Positions 44,488-53,463 of a stretch of 64,000 bases of DNA are shown one piece after another. Source of the DNA: an uncultured Eubacteriales bacterium (GTDB taxonomy: Bacteria; Bacillota; Clostridia; Lachnospirales; Lachnospiraceae); assembly GCA_949292785.1 (NCBI GenBank), contig CASFBK010000009.1:143326-207325 (forward strand), written 5' to 3'. The first letter of the stretch is position 1; each line of letters opens with the position of its first letter. The position numbers and the translations under genes were made by a program. The notes below the pieces were generated by a model that saw only the letters and a list, made by a program, of their open reading frames with translations, made no database searches and was not told the DNA's origin.

Positions 44488-44672
44488 TTTTCATCACTCC
44501 TCGTTATGAGCACTTAGCGACCGTACTGCGGGCGCTTACGTGCGATACATGCCGCCGCCGTTAGCGAGGTCCTTTCGAGCTTACTAGGCGACTTCGTTAA
44601 AATCTAGGCATTATCATACTCCCTTTCTGACCTTTTTGATAGTGCCAGTTTTGAAGTTTTTCTCATGCCAGA
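44488..44672 (-). other. GC-rich leader upstream of the ECF gene
   Basis: This 185-bp gap includes about 95 bp (44505-44600) clearly richer in G and C than its surroundings. It contains two TCGCTAA motifs and several inverted repeats, and a -10-like TATGAT lies upstream (around 44615). GAGGAG gives the ribosome site. No known riboswitch core was recognised, but a folded leader is possible. Confidence 0.45.
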
Positions 44673-45368
44673 TTATTTTTTCTTCCAGGGGCGCTTGTTC
44701 TCTAACCAGCCCTTCTCTTTCCAATAGGTAACGTCTGCTTCATTCCAGCCGTTCCTCTGCATCATCCCCATGATGGAAAAAAATGCTTTTGTCTTAATGC
44801 CGGGGCGCACTTTTCCATCCACCGCTTTGACTTTGTTTGCCAGTTTCGTTGTCTTGCTGTCAATTTTTTTCTTCCTTTTATCCGATATTTCTTCATAAGA
44901 AGTTGCACTCACTGCCACTCCATACCGATAAATTTTTGCAACTCCCCAGAAAAACAGACTATCCGCCATATCCTTATTCGTGGATTTCATTCCGGCACCT
45001 GCTGCAGTGGAAATACACACTGCCTGCTTTTGGAACATTTTTTCTTCCGGGCGGTGCACTATCCAACGGTAGCCATAATGGTCTAAAAAGGTTTTCATAG
45101 CTCCCGTAGCATGATACACATACACCGGACTTGCAAAAATCAAAACATCTGCTTCATCCATTTTTTCTGTAATTTCATGAAGTTCTTCATAGTGGGGACA
45201 GGTGTCTTCTCCCTTCATAAAGCAACTGGTACATCCTATGCAGGCTCTGTCAAAATCTCTCGGCAGGAAAAATTCCATTACCTCTCCTCCGATTTTATCT
45301 GCAAGCTGCCTTGCAATATGATAAGTAGAACCCTTGTGAGACTGTCCATGTATCATAACAATTTTCAT
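44673..45368 (-). CDS. NADPH-dependent FMN reductase-like flavoprotein
   Basis: A flavodoxin-fold protein of about 231 residues. The FMN phosphate loop is IHGQSHKGSTYHIARQL. RACIGCTSCFMKGEDTCPHYEEL holds four Cys, and ADVLIFASPVYVYHATGAMKTFLDHYGYRW is typical of the NAD(P)H-dependent oxidoreductase group. It would reduce a quinone, flavin or toxic electrophile. The ATG at 45368 is preferred to one 9 bp upstream. It lies 19 bp downstream of tetR and is probably controlled by it. Confidence 0.87.
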   Translation of the reverse strand: MKIVMIHGQSHKGSTYHIARQLADKIGGEVMEFFLPRDFDRACIGCTSCFMKGEDTCPHYEELHEITEKMDEADVLIFASPVYVYHATGAMKTFLDHYGYRWIVHRPEEKMFQKQAVCISTAAGAGMKSTNKDMADSLFFWGVAKIYRYGVAVSATSYEEISDKRKKKIDSKTTKLANKVKAVDGKVRPGIKTKAFFSIMGMMQRNGWNEADVTYWKEKGWLENKRPWKKK

Positions 45369-45396
45369 AAAAAACACCCTTTCTTCCCGTAAATTC

Positions 45397-46020
45397 TTAT
45401 TTTCCGTAAATTCTGTTAAATTGTAAAATATGCTGTTCTAACATTTCCAGTGCTTCTTCCTCCCGCTGGGGCTGGCGGTCGCACATGGAAAGCATGAAAT
45501 AGATAGGAGCATAAAAATGCAATGCTGTGATTTTTGGATTTTCCTGACGCAATTCCCCCTGTTTCATTAGTAAGTCAAACAGCATTCCCTGATAAGCTAA
45601 AGGATCGTCTCCATACTGTCTGCTATAAACAGATGCAAGTTTTTCATTACGGAATTGCTCTATGGTCAGCATTTTTCGGAATTTCCCTGCATACTCATCA
45701 TGGAGAAAATACAGAAACAAATTCTTTCCCATCTGTAATAATCGCTCTTCTGAAATGCCGGCATATACTTTAACATCTCTGTCTGCCTCCGCCCCATCCA
45801 ACTGCATACCTGCTGCCTGCTCTTTATACCGCTGCTCCATTTTCTCAAGAATCGCCTCAAATATGGCTTCTTTTCCCTTGAAATGATTATAGATAGAAGC
45901 CCCTTTGATTCCTACGGCTGCCGCAATATCCCGCATGGAAACACCGTCATATCCCCTTTGGGAAAATAATTCAAGGCTTTCTGCTATTATTTTTTCCTTT
46001 GTGGAAATCTTCTCCTCCAT
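45397..46020 (-). CDS. TetR-family transcriptional regulator
   Basis: A repressor of about 207 residues. The N-terminal helix-turn-helix reads KEKIIAESLELFSQRGYDGVSMRDIAAAVGIKGASIYNHFKGKEAIFEAIL, standard TetR. The C-terminal ligand domain is divergent. The ATG at 46020 has CAGGAGG before it; an in-frame ATG 75 bp upstream lacks support. Paired inverted repeats over the promoter (46102-46146) imply autoregulation together with the reductase downstream. Confidence 0.93.
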   Translation of the reverse strand: MEEKISTKEKIIAESLELFSQRGYDGVSMRDIAAAVGIKGASIYNHFKGKEAIFEAILEKMEQRYKEQAAGMQLDGAEADRDVKVYAGISEERLLQMGKNLFLYFLHDEYAGKFRKMLTIEQFRNEKLASVYSRQYGDDPLAYQGMLFDLLMKQGELRQENPKITALHFYAPIYFMLSMCDRQPQREEEALEMLEQHILQFNRIYGK

Positions 46021-46101
46021 CTTTTCCTCCTGTCTTGTAATTATCCAAAATGTAATCTTCCGAAACATATAACTTTGAAAATTAAAATTTCTCAACGCAA
46101 A

Positions 46102-46151
46102 AAGCTAACAGTTGTTAGTTTAATTATAACTAACGACTGTTAGCTTGTCAA
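46102..46151 (-). promoter_or_regulatory. Consensus promoter with double TetR operator
   Basis: On the minus strand TTGACA (46146-46151), a 17-bp spacer and TATAAT (46123-46128) form a perfect sigma-A promoter. Two 19-bp arms (46102-46120 and 46128-46146, one mismatch) form a large inverted repeat. Each arm is itself a dyad of CTAACA-N2-TGTTAG. One lies in the spacer and the other just after the -10. Bound repressor would block polymerase directly. Confidence 0.9.
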
Positions 46152-46198
46152 GTAATTTCAACCCTGAATTGATTTCACCCCTGAATATTTGGATTAAT

Positions 46199-46843
46199 TC
46201 AAATCTTTTTCTTGCAGATATCATTCAGGCAGCAACGCTCACAATAGGGTTTTGTGCGGGCAGTACATACTTCCCTGCCGTGGTATACCAGACGATGACA
46301 AAAGGCACTGCCCTCCTCTGGCGGAATCAGCTTCCACAGCTCCATCTCCACTTTCTTCGGCTCCTTGATACCATCTACCAGACCCATGCGGTTTACCAAA
46401 CGGATGCAATGCGTATCCGTAACAATGGCAGGCTTACCAAATACATCTCCCATAATCAGATTAGCGCTTTTCCTGCCTACCCCAGGCAGCTCCAGCAATG
46501 CGTCAAAATCATCCGGCACCTGTCCGTTATATTTTTCCTGTAGTATTTTCATGCAGGCGCTGATATCCCGCGCCTTACTGTGTCCCAGACCGCAGGGCTT
46601 CACAATCGCCTCGATATCCTCTACCGGTGCTTCTGCCAATGACTGCACCGTAGGATATTTTTCGTACAGCTTTTCTACTACCACATTTACTCTGGCATCG
46701 GTGCACTGGGCTGCCAGACGAACGCTGACTAACAGCTTCCACGCCTGATTGTAGTCCAGGGTACATTGTGCATCGGGGTACTCTGCCCGAAGACGCTCTA
46801 TCATTTCTAATGCAAGTTTTTCTTTTGCTGTTTTACGTGCCAT
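46199..46843 (-). CDS. nth: Endonuclease III
   Basis: A DNA glycosylase/AP lyase of about 214 residues for oxidised pyrimidines. The helix-hairpin-helix with catalytic Lys is LLELPGVGRKSANLI and the catalytic Asp is in VTDTHCIRLVNRMG. The C-terminal [4Fe-4S] ligands are in CTARTKPYCERCCLNDIC. The ATG at 46843 follows AAGGAGAAAGG. It lies just upstream of the tetR promoter region with no clear terminator. Confidence 0.95.
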   Translation of the reverse strand: MARKTAKEKLALEMIERLRAEYPDAQCTLDYNQAWKLLVSVRLAAQCTDARVNVVVEKLYEKYPTVQSLAEAPVEDIEAIVKPCGLGHSKARDISACMKILQEKYNGQVPDDFDALLELPGVGRKSANLIMGDVFGKPAIVTDTHCIRLVNRMGLVDGIKEPKKVEMELWKLIPPEEGSAFCHRLVYHGREVCTARTKPYCERCCLNDICKKKI

Positions 46844-46906
46844 CCTTTCTCCTTGCCGTCCTTTCTTATTCTTATTTTTCATTCATTATACTACGGAAAG
46901 GTATTT

Positions 46907-47536
46907 TTACCAGCTAACTGCGAACAAAATCACATAAAACGCAGTCACAGCTCCTATGAAAATAAAAAAAGAAACCTTGTCACTTTCCACCGGAATCGCT
47001 CTTCCTGATTTTTTCCTAATCATTTTCGCGAAATCCCTTGCCGCTCTGGTAAATGCTCCACATCTAAGTACACAAATATCTGTAAATGTCTGTCCGCTTG
47101 CCTCATCCGTATAGGTAAAGGTCAATTCTACCGCAGAATGGTCACTTCTATGATTCGGTCTATTCTTAGTTGTCGGTTTATACTGGATTTTCTGAATACT
47201 ATCATACGGAATAAAAATCATTTTCTCCTCATTGTCAAAATTGTTCCATTTGGATAATTCCACTTCTCGCAATGCGTAAAATCCTTTTTCCACAAAAACT
47301 GCAAGCACTCGTCCTATAAACAGATTCAAAATCATCGCAATTATCATTAGAGGCAGGAAAAAGGCATACACCGGCGCCGCTGAGTCCAATATATCATTTT
47401 TTTCCAAAATGAAGTGCTGCAATAATCCTCCAATCAGCAACGGCAATGCAGCCTGACAACATAGTATAAAATATCCGCTCCAATGAACGCGATAATGTTT
47501 TCCTGATTGTTGTAATAATTTCTCTTTTTCTGACAT
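46907..47536 (-). CDS. YcxB-like membrane protein
   Basis: A protein of about 209 residues with a two-helix hairpin (residues about 20-75: FILCCQAALPLLIGGLL and YAFFLPLMIIAMILNLFI), a beta-rich PH-like domain (FIPYDSIQKIQYKPTTKNRPNH) and a third helix at the C-terminus. The arrangement recalls bacterial PH/YcxB-like membrane proteins, recalled not searched. Function is unknown. The ATG at 47536 is preferred to one at 47584 that would overlap nspC. It follows nspC, perhaps as the tail of the polyamine operon. Confidence 0.6.
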   Translation of the reverse strand: MSEKEKLLQQSGKHYRVHWSGYFILCCQAALPLLIGGLLQHFILEKNDILDSAAPVYAFFLPLMIIAMILNLFIGRVLAVFVEKGFYALREVELSKWNNFDNEEKMIFIPYDSIQKIQYKPTTKNRPNHRSDHSAVELTFTYTDEASGQTFTDICVLRCGAFTRAARDFAKMIRKKSGRAIPVESDKVSFFIFIGAVTAFYVILFAVSW

Positions 47537-47558
47537 TTTGTTCTTCCCCTCATTTCCC

Positions 47559-48749
47559 TTACAACCGCATCTTAAAGTCCTCATAACCGAATTCTTTCAC
47601 AATACGGCAATCCTCTCCGCTTTTCCATACAATATCCGGCAGCTTCATTCCGTTAAAGGTATTATTCTTCACCATGGAATAAATCGCCATATCCTCAAAT
47701 ACCAACGTCTGCCCGATTGTTAATTCTTTGTCAAAGGAATAATCTCCTATTACATCTCCTGCAAGGCAGGTGGGACCTCCCAGGCGGTAGGTATATGCCT
47801 TTTCCTCCGGTTCTCCGCTGTCCCGAAGCGGCGGGCGGTAGGGCATCTCCAGTACGTCCGGCATATGACATGCAGCAGAGGTATCTAAAATAACATTTTT
47901 TATTCCACCGTTTTCTGTAATATCCAGCACCCTTGTCACCAGAAGTCCGGCGTTTAATGCCACTGCTTCTCCCGGTTCCAGATAGATTTCCAGACCGTAA
48001 GTTTCCTGCATATGGCGAATACAGGAAATCAGCAGTTCCACATCATAATCCTTTCTTGTAATGTGGTGTCCGCCTCCCATATTCAGCCATTTCATTTTCC
48101 TTAAAAGAAAACCAAACTTTTCTTCCACTGCCTCTAAGGTTGTTTTCAAATCGTCGGAATTCTGCTCGCAAAGGGTATGGAAATGCAAGCCTTCCACTCC
48201 TGCTAACAGGTTTTCTATTGCAGTCTCTACCTGTTCCGCGGTATATTCCCGTTCTGCCAAAATCTCCTGCTTCGCCACCTTTTCCAGCTGTTCCAGCGTA
48301 ATTCCAAGACGGGAACCGGGCGCACAGGGGTCATAAATCGCATGCCCCTCCTGGGTAGAACATTCCGGGTTGATACGAATTCCAATACTTTTTCCTTTTG
48401 CTCTTGCAGTTTCCTGAAACTTTAAAAGCTGCCCGATGGAATTAAATACAATATGGTCGCAAAGCTCTGCAATTTCTTCAAACTCATCTTCCCGGTATGC
48501 CCCGGAAAAAACATGATTTTCCTTTCCCATTTCCTCTGCTCCAAGCTTCGCCTCATACAATCCGCTTGCAGTCGTTCCGCTTAAATATTCTCCAAGCAAC
48601 GGATAACTGTGGTACATGGAAAATGCTTTCTGCGCCAACAGGATATGGCATTCGGTTTCTTCCATTACATACTGCAAAACCTTCAGATTCTTTTTCAACT
48701 TCTCTTCCTCTACAAGGTAGCAGGGGGTCTTAAGTTCTTCTATTTTCAT
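47559..48749 (-). CDS. nspC: Carboxynorspermidine/carboxyspermidine decarboxylase
   Basis: A 396-residue fold-type III (alanine racemase-like) PLP decarboxylase. It has the PLP Lys in HILLAQKAFSMYHSYPL, FHTLCEQNSDDLKTTLEAVEEKFG, WLNMGGGHHITRKDYDVELL and the C-terminal GGPTCLAGDVIGDYSFD with the catalytic Cys. It converts carboxyspermidine to spermidine. The partner dehydrogenase lies 20 bp upstream. This is the last dedicated enzyme of the polyamine operon. Confidence 0.94.
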   Translation of the reverse strand: MKIEELKTPCYLVEEEKLKKNLKVLQYVMEETECHILLAQKAFSMYHSYPLLGEYLSGTTASGLYEAKLGAEEMGKENHVFSGAYREDEFEEIAELCDHIVFNSIGQLLKFQETARAKGKSIGIRINPECSTQEGHAIYDPCAPGSRLGITLEQLEKVAKQEILAEREYTAEQVETAIENLLAGVEGLHFHTLCEQNSDDLKTTLEAVEEKFGFLLRKMKWLNMGGGHHITRKDYDVELLISCIRHMQETYGLEIYLEPGEAVALNAGLLVTRVLDITENGGIKNVILDTSAACHMPDVLEMPYRPPLRDSGEPEEKAYTYRLGGPTCLAGDVIGDYSFDKELTIGQTLVFEDMAIYSMVKNNTFNGMKLPDIVWKSGEDCRIVKEFGYEDFKMRL

Positions 48750-48769
48750 GATAATCTATGATTCTCCAT

Positions 48770-49972
48770 TTACTCTACCAAATCCGGATTCTCTGAAATT
48801 TTCCAAGGAAGTCCCCATTTGTTCAGGGCATCCATAAATGGGTCCGGATCAAATTCTTCAATATTATATACCCCGGGCTTTTGCCACTTTCCGCTCATCA
48901 CCATCATGGCTCCAATCATTGCCGGAACTCCGGTGGTATAAGCAACTGCCTGGGAGCCGACCTCCTTGTAGCACTCCTGATGGTCACAGGTGTTATAAAT
49001 GTAGAGCTTCTTTTCGACGCCATCCTTTTTCCCGATAAAAATACAGCCGATATTTGTCTTTCCTTTTGTTCTTGGGCCTAATGAGGATGGGTCTGGCAAT
49101 ACTGCCTTTAAGAACTGCAGCGGAACGATTTCTTTTCCTTCATACATAATCGGTTCAATGCTTGTCATACCTACGTTTTCTAAGCATTTCAGATGGGTGA
49201 GATAGCTCTGTCCAAAGGTCATGAAGAAACGGATTCTTTTGATGCCCGGAATATTGAGTGCAAGGGATTCAATTTCTTCGTGATGAAGCAAATACATGTC
49301 CTTCTCTCCGATTTCCGGGAAATTGTACACACGCTTGATTTCCATTGGTTCTGTCTCTACCCAGTGTCCATCCTCCCAGTAAGAGCCTTTCGCAGACACT
49401 TCACGGATATTGATTTCCGGATTAAAATTGGTAGCAAATGGATATCCATGGTCTCCTGCATTACAGTCCAAAATATCAATATAATTGATTTCATCAAAAT
49501 AATGCTTTAAGGCATAAGCAGAAAACACACTGGTAACTCCCGGGTCAAAGCCGCTTCCTAATAATGCCGTAATTCCGGCCTGTTCAAAGCGTTCCCGATA
49601 CGCCCACTGCCATTTATATTCAAACTTCGCCGTATCCTCCGGTTCATAATTTGCCGTATCAATGTAGTGTACCTTGGTTTCTAAGCAGGCATCCATAATG
49701 GTTAAGTCCTGATAAGGAAGCGCCAGATTTAATACTGCCTGAGGCTGTTCCTTTTGGATTAATGCAACCAGTTCTGCTACATTGTCCGCATCCACCTGGG
49801 CTGTGGTGATTTTTACGGAAGTAGTTCCTTCCAGCTTTTCCTTTAACGCATCACACTTGGACTTTGTCCGGCTTGCAATACAGATTTCATCGAAAAACTC
49901 ACTGTTCTGACAACACTTATGAATGGCAACACTTGCTACGCCTCCGCAGCCGATAATCATTAATTTTCTCAT
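48770..49972 (-). CDS. Carboxyspermidine (carboxynorspermidine) dehydrogenase
   Basis: A 400-residue protein of the saccharopine-dehydrogenase-like family. The Rossmann loop is MIIGCGGVASVAIHKCCQ, with SRTKSKCDAL next for NADP(H). VLNLALPYQDLTIMDACLETKVHYIDTANYEPEDTA and GSGFDPGVTSVFSAYALKHYF are typical of carboxynorspermidine synthase. It condenses putrescine with aspartate semialdehyde and reduces the imine. It lies between speB and nspC, as expected for the route that needs no decarboxylated SAM. Confidence 0.93.
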   Translation of the reverse strand: MRKLMIIGCGGVASVAIHKCCQNSEFFDEICIASRTKSKCDALKEKLEGTTSVKITTAQVDADNVAELVALIQKEQPQAVLNLALPYQDLTIMDACLETKVHYIDTANYEPEDTAKFEYKWQWAYRERFEQAGITALLGSGFDPGVTSVFSAYALKHYFDEINYIDILDCNAGDHGYPFATNFNPEINIREVSAKGSYWEDGHWVETEPMEIKRVYNFPEIGEKDMYLLHHEEIESLALNIPGIKRIRFFMTFGQSYLTHLKCLENVGMTSIEPIMYEGKEIVPLQFLKAVLPDPSSLGPRTKGKTNIGCIFIGKKDGVEKKLYIYNTCDHQECYKEVGSQAVAYTTGVPAMIGAMMVMSGKWQKPGVYNIEEFDPDPFMDALNKWGLPWKISENPDLVE

Positions 49973-50046
49973 TTTCTTCCTCCTGATTCTCGCACATTTT
50001 ATAAAAAATTAAATCCAGATTTTATTTCTATTCTTGTTCTGATTCC

Positions 50047-50913
50047 CTATTTCTGTTTTTTTAACAATGCTAATAAAAATTCCCGTACCACCTTGCAGGC
50101 TACTGCGGTAGATGCACCGCTCATGTCGCAGGGCGGACACAGCTCATTCACGTCGCAGCCAACAATATCAAGCGCATAGCAGGATTCATATATGGCATCT
50201 AATAGTTCCATAAATCCCACGCCCCCTGCCTCCGGGGTTCCTGTTCCCGGGAAAACAGACGGGTCTAATACATCCAAATCTATGGTAAAATACACCGGTT
50301 TTCCTTCCAGTTGTTTTAACACCTCTTCTAACCCGTCAAAGTTGAATTTGTGGGTGGTCACATGTCCTTCCTTGCTCCATTGGAATTCTGCCCGCTCTCC
50401 GGAACGAATTCCAAACTGAAAGATTCTTCCATCTCCCAGAATATCATGGCACCTGCGCAATACACAGGCATGGGACAATTCTACTCCCAGATATTCCTGC
50501 CGCAAATCCGTATGTGCATCAAAGTGCAGAATATGAAGGTCAGGATATTTCTCCGCTGCTGCACGAACTGCACCTAAGGTCACCAGATGTTCTCCTCCTA
50601 TGAGAAATGGCAGTTTTCCATCTTCTAATATAATCCTTGTCCGTTCCTCTATCTGTTCCAATGCTATTTTCGAATCGCCTATGCAAAGCTCCAAATCACC
50701 GCTGTCAAATACTGCATAATCCTCCAAATCTTCATCCTGATAGGGACTATAGGTTTCCAATCCATAGGATTCCTGACGGATGGCCCGACTGGCAAACCGC
50801 GTACCCGGGCGGTACGATGTCGTGGAGTCAAAGGGCGCTCCAAACAACACAATTTGTGCATCTTCATACTCTGCATCACAGCCGATAAATGTCTCGATAT
50901 TTTTCTCCAGCAT
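50047..50913 (-). CDS. speB: Agmatinase
   Basis: A 288-residue ureohydrolase that splits agmatine into putrescine and urea. Manganese ligands are in GGEHLVTLG, LHFDAHTDLRQEYLG and FTIDLDVLDPSVFPGTGTPEAGG. The N-terminus has FIGCDAEYEDAQIVLFGAPFDSTTSYRPG. It follows speE and speA, so arginine would be taken through agmatine to putrescine. Confidence 0.95.
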   Translation of the reverse strand: MLEKNIETFIGCDAEYEDAQIVLFGAPFDSTTSYRPGTRFASRAIRQESYGLETYSPYQDEDLEDYAVFDSGDLELCIGDSKIALEQIEERTRIILEDGKLPFLIGGEHLVTLGAVRAAAEKYPDLHILHFDAHTDLRQEYLGVELSHACVLRRCHDILGDGRIFQFGIRSGERAEFQWSKEGHVTTHKFNFDGLEEVLKQLEGKPVYFTIDLDVLDPSVFPGTGTPEAGGVGFMELLDAIYESCYALDIVGCDVNELCPPCDMSGASTAVACKVVREFLLALLKKQK

Positions 50914-50989
50914 TTCTTACTCCTTTCTTTCCCTTTTCTGCCTTTTTCCCGCTTCTGCTTCCATATTTATCTCAGTTTTTTTATGTCTT

Positions 50990-51841
50990 CTACTCTACTT
51001 CCCGCAGCATTTCTTCTACATAAGCAGGCAGCGCAAAGGCTCCCTGGTGAAGTCTCGTGGTATAGTAACGGGTATGAATCCCCCGCATATTCCATCTTTC
51101 CGGTGCAAGGTCATTTAATGGATGATATTTTTTTGATGCAAATCCAAAAAGCCAGTGCCCGGAGGGATACGTCGGAAGATGTGCCTGATATACCGCACTT
51201 TCCTCAAAAATGTCACAGACTCTCTTATGAATCCGCTGACACCATGCCGCCTCCTCCATATAGAAAGGACTTTCGTTGTGGTGAATCATAATCCCCTCTT
51301 CTGTCAATGCCTTATAGCAGCTTCCGTAAAATTCTTTGGTAAACAGAATCTCCCCCGGTCCAAAGGGGTCCGTAGAATCCACAATAATCAAATCGTATTC
51401 ATTTTCTTTGATACGCATGAAACGCAGGGCATCCGTACAGTAAAGATTCAGCCGTTCCTCATCCATCCTGCAGGAGATATTTGGCAGATATTTCTTGCTG
51501 ACCTCTACCAGTAAGGGGTCTATTTCTACCAAATCAATGCTTTCAATCTCCGGATAATGAGACAGCTCTCTTACCACACCGCCGTCCCCACCGCCGATAA
51601 TCAATACTTTTCGCACATTGGGATGAACCGCCATCGGCACATGCACCAGCATTTCATGAAAAATAAATTCATCCCGCTCTGTCAGCATTACATAACCGTC
51701 TAAGGTCAGCACTCTGCCAAATTCCTTAGAATCAAACACATCAATCCTCTGATAATCACTTTGGACACTGTAGAGCTGTCGGTCCACACGAATCGAAAGC
51801 TTCACATCATCCGTATGATTTTCTGAAAACCATATTTCCAT
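50990..51841 (-). CDS. speE: Polyamine aminopropyltransferase (spermidine synthase)
   Basis: A 283-residue SpeE-type enzyme. It has LDGYVMLTERDEFIFHEMLVHVP, IIGGGDGGVVRELSHYPEIESIDLVEIDP, the catalytic Asp in IIVDSTDPFGPGEILF, and LPTYPSGHWLFGFASKK. In the segment usually containing a Gln it reads HHNESPFY, so the acceptor pocket may differ. Standard SpeE needs decarboxylated SAM from SpeD, and no speD is in the window, while the operon also encodes the carboxyspermidine route. Its real role here is thus open. It lies between speA and speB. Confidence 0.9.
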   Translation of the reverse strand: MEIWFSENHTDDVKLSIRVDRQLYSVQSDYQRIDVFDSKEFGRVLTLDGYVMLTERDEFIFHEMLVHVPMAVHPNVRKVLIIGGGDGGVVRELSHYPEIESIDLVEIDPLLVEVSKKYLPNISCRMDEERLNLYCTDALRFMRIKENEYDLIIVDSTDPFGPGEILFTKEFYGSCYKALTEEGIMIHHNESPFYMEEAAWCQRIHKRVCDIFEESAVYQAHLPTYPSGHWLFGFASKKYHPLNDLAPERWNMRGIHTRYYTTRLHQGAFALPAYVEEMLREVE

Positions 51842-51902
51842 CTTTTTTCCTCATATCTGTTCTTTCATTCATCTTTTATTCCGGTTCTTTCCGCTCATAT
51901 CT

Positions 51903-53357
51903 CTAAATATTTTTCAATACATTCAACCGCTCAATGGCAGGGTCTTCTGTACCCGTCATGGAACATCCCTTTTCCTTGGCATATTGAATATAATGCAGAA
52001 TATCTCCGGTAATCTCTTCTCCCGGTGCAAGAATTGGAATTCCGGGGGGATAGCACATTACAAACTCGCTGCAGATTCTTCCCTTTGTCTCCATCATAGG
52101 CAGAGATTCCTTTTCGGCATAAAAGGCTTCCTGAGGTGTCACCACCACCTTAGGGGCTAAATATTCCTGCGTCAGCATTCCTGCCTTGTCCTTGCGGAAA
52201 CGTCGGCGTATCTCTGATAACGCTCCCACCAGACGTTCAATATTCTTCTGCTGGTCTCCAATGGATATGTACGCAAGAATATTTCCGATATCGCCAAACT
52301 CGATTTGAATGTCATATTCATCCCGCAGTAAATCATAGACTTCGATTCCTGCCAGACCAACATCTAAGGTATACACGGACAACTTTGTTTCATCAAAATC
52401 AAAAATACTGTCCCCATTTATCAGCTCTTTAGAATACGCATAATAATCTCCGATTCTGTTAATCTCTTCTCTTGCATATCTTGCCTTCCCAATCACCTTA
52501 AAGAACTCTTCTCTTCCGCGGATGGCAAGGTTTCTTCTGGAAATATCCAGACTCGACAACAGCAGATAGGAACCGCTGGTGGTCTGGGTCAAATTAATAA
52601 TCTGTCTTACATATCCTTCATTTACCTTTGGTCCGGTCAGTAAAAAGGAGCTTTGGGTCAGACTTCCTCCCGACTTATGCATGCTGACTGCCGCCATATC
52701 TGCTCCCGCCGCCATGGCTGACACCGGAAGACTCTCCCCAAAGTAAAAATGTGTTCCGTGGGCTTCATCTGCCAGTACCATCATTCCGTGTTCATGCGCC
52801 AGCTTTACAATGGAACGCAAATCGGAGCAAATCCCATAATAGGTAGGATTGTTTACCAATACCGCTTTGGCATCCGGATTTTCTTTCATTGCCTTTTCTA
52901 ACTGAGACAATTTCATTCCAAGGGGAATTCCCAAACGCTTATCTACATCCGGATTTACATATACCGGATGGGCACCGCCCAAAATCATGGCATTGATTAC
53001 ACTTCTATGTACATTTCTTGGTAAAATAATCTTCTCTCCCCGTTTACAAACGCTCAAAATCATACTCTGTACCGCAGAGGTAGTTCCTCCTACCATAAAA
53101 AAAGCATTTGCCGCCCCAAAGGCCTCTGCCGCCAGCTGTTCTGCCTCCCGTATCACCGATACCGGATGGCACAGGTTATCCAGAGGCTTCATGGAATTCA
53201 CATCATTAGAAACACACTGTTCCCCTAAAAGCTCCTTTAGTTCGGGATTTCCTTTTCCCCGCTTATGGCCCGGTACATCAAATGGAACCACTCTTTTTTT
53301 CTGAAATTGTTTTAACGCCTCATAAATAGGTGCATCATTCTGTGTCAATGTTTTCAT
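51903..53357 (-). CDS. speA: Arginine decarboxylase (Orn/Lys/Arg decarboxylase family)
   Basis: A fold-type I PLP decarboxylase of about 484 residues, Bacillus SpeA-like. It has FDVPGHKRGKGNPEL, FFMVGGTTSAVQSMIL, LADEAHGTHFYFGE and the PLP Lys in SMHKSGGSLTQSSFLL (K232 counted from the upstream ATG). The C-terminus has YPPGIPILAPGE. Agmatinase in the same operon indicates arginine as substrate, though lysine or ornithine activity is possible. The ATG at 53357, preceded by GGAG, is preferred to the ATG at 53369. A long folded leader lies upstream. Confidence 0.9.
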   Translation of the reverse strand: MKTLTQNDAPIYEALKQFQKKRVVPFDVPGHKRGKGNPELKELLGEQCVSNDVNSMKPLDNLCHPVSVIREAEQLAAEAFGAANAFFMVGGTTSAVQSMILSVCKRGEKIILPRNVHRSVINAMILGGAHPVYVNPDVDKRLGIPLGMKLSQLEKAMKENPDAKAVLVNNPTYYGICSDLRSIVKLAHEHGMMVLADEAHGTHFYFGESLPVSAMAAGADMAAVSMHKSGGSLTQSSFLLTGPKVNEGYVRQIINLTQTTSGSYLLLSSLDISRRNLAIRGREEFFKVIGKARYAREEINRIGDYYAYSKELINGDSIFDFDETKLSVYTLDVGLAGIEVYDLLRDEYDIQIEFGDIGNILAYISIGDQQKNIERLVGALSEIRRRFRKDKAGMLTQEYLAPKVVVTPQEAFYAEKESLPMMETKGRICSEFVMCYPPGIPILAPGEEITGDILHYIQYAKEKGCSMTGTEDPAIERLNVLKNI

Positions 53358-53398
53358 CTTCTTCTCCATGTTCCGTTCGCGTTGCTCCTGCTCATGTC

Positions 53399-53437
53399 AT
53401 ATCACAAAATTTTCTGTAAACAGAAATTTTGTGATAT
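53399..53437 (-). promoter_or_regulatory. Long hairpin just before speA
   Basis: The arms ATATCACAAAATTTTCTG and CAGAAATTTTGTGATAT pair over 17 bp with one bulged A around a TAAA loop. No T-run follows on the minus strand, so it is not a terminator. It sits 40 bp before the start codon and could affect mRNA stability or RNase processing. Confidence 0.7.
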
Positions 53438-53463
53438 TTCATGTTCTGTCTGCTGAATCGCGC

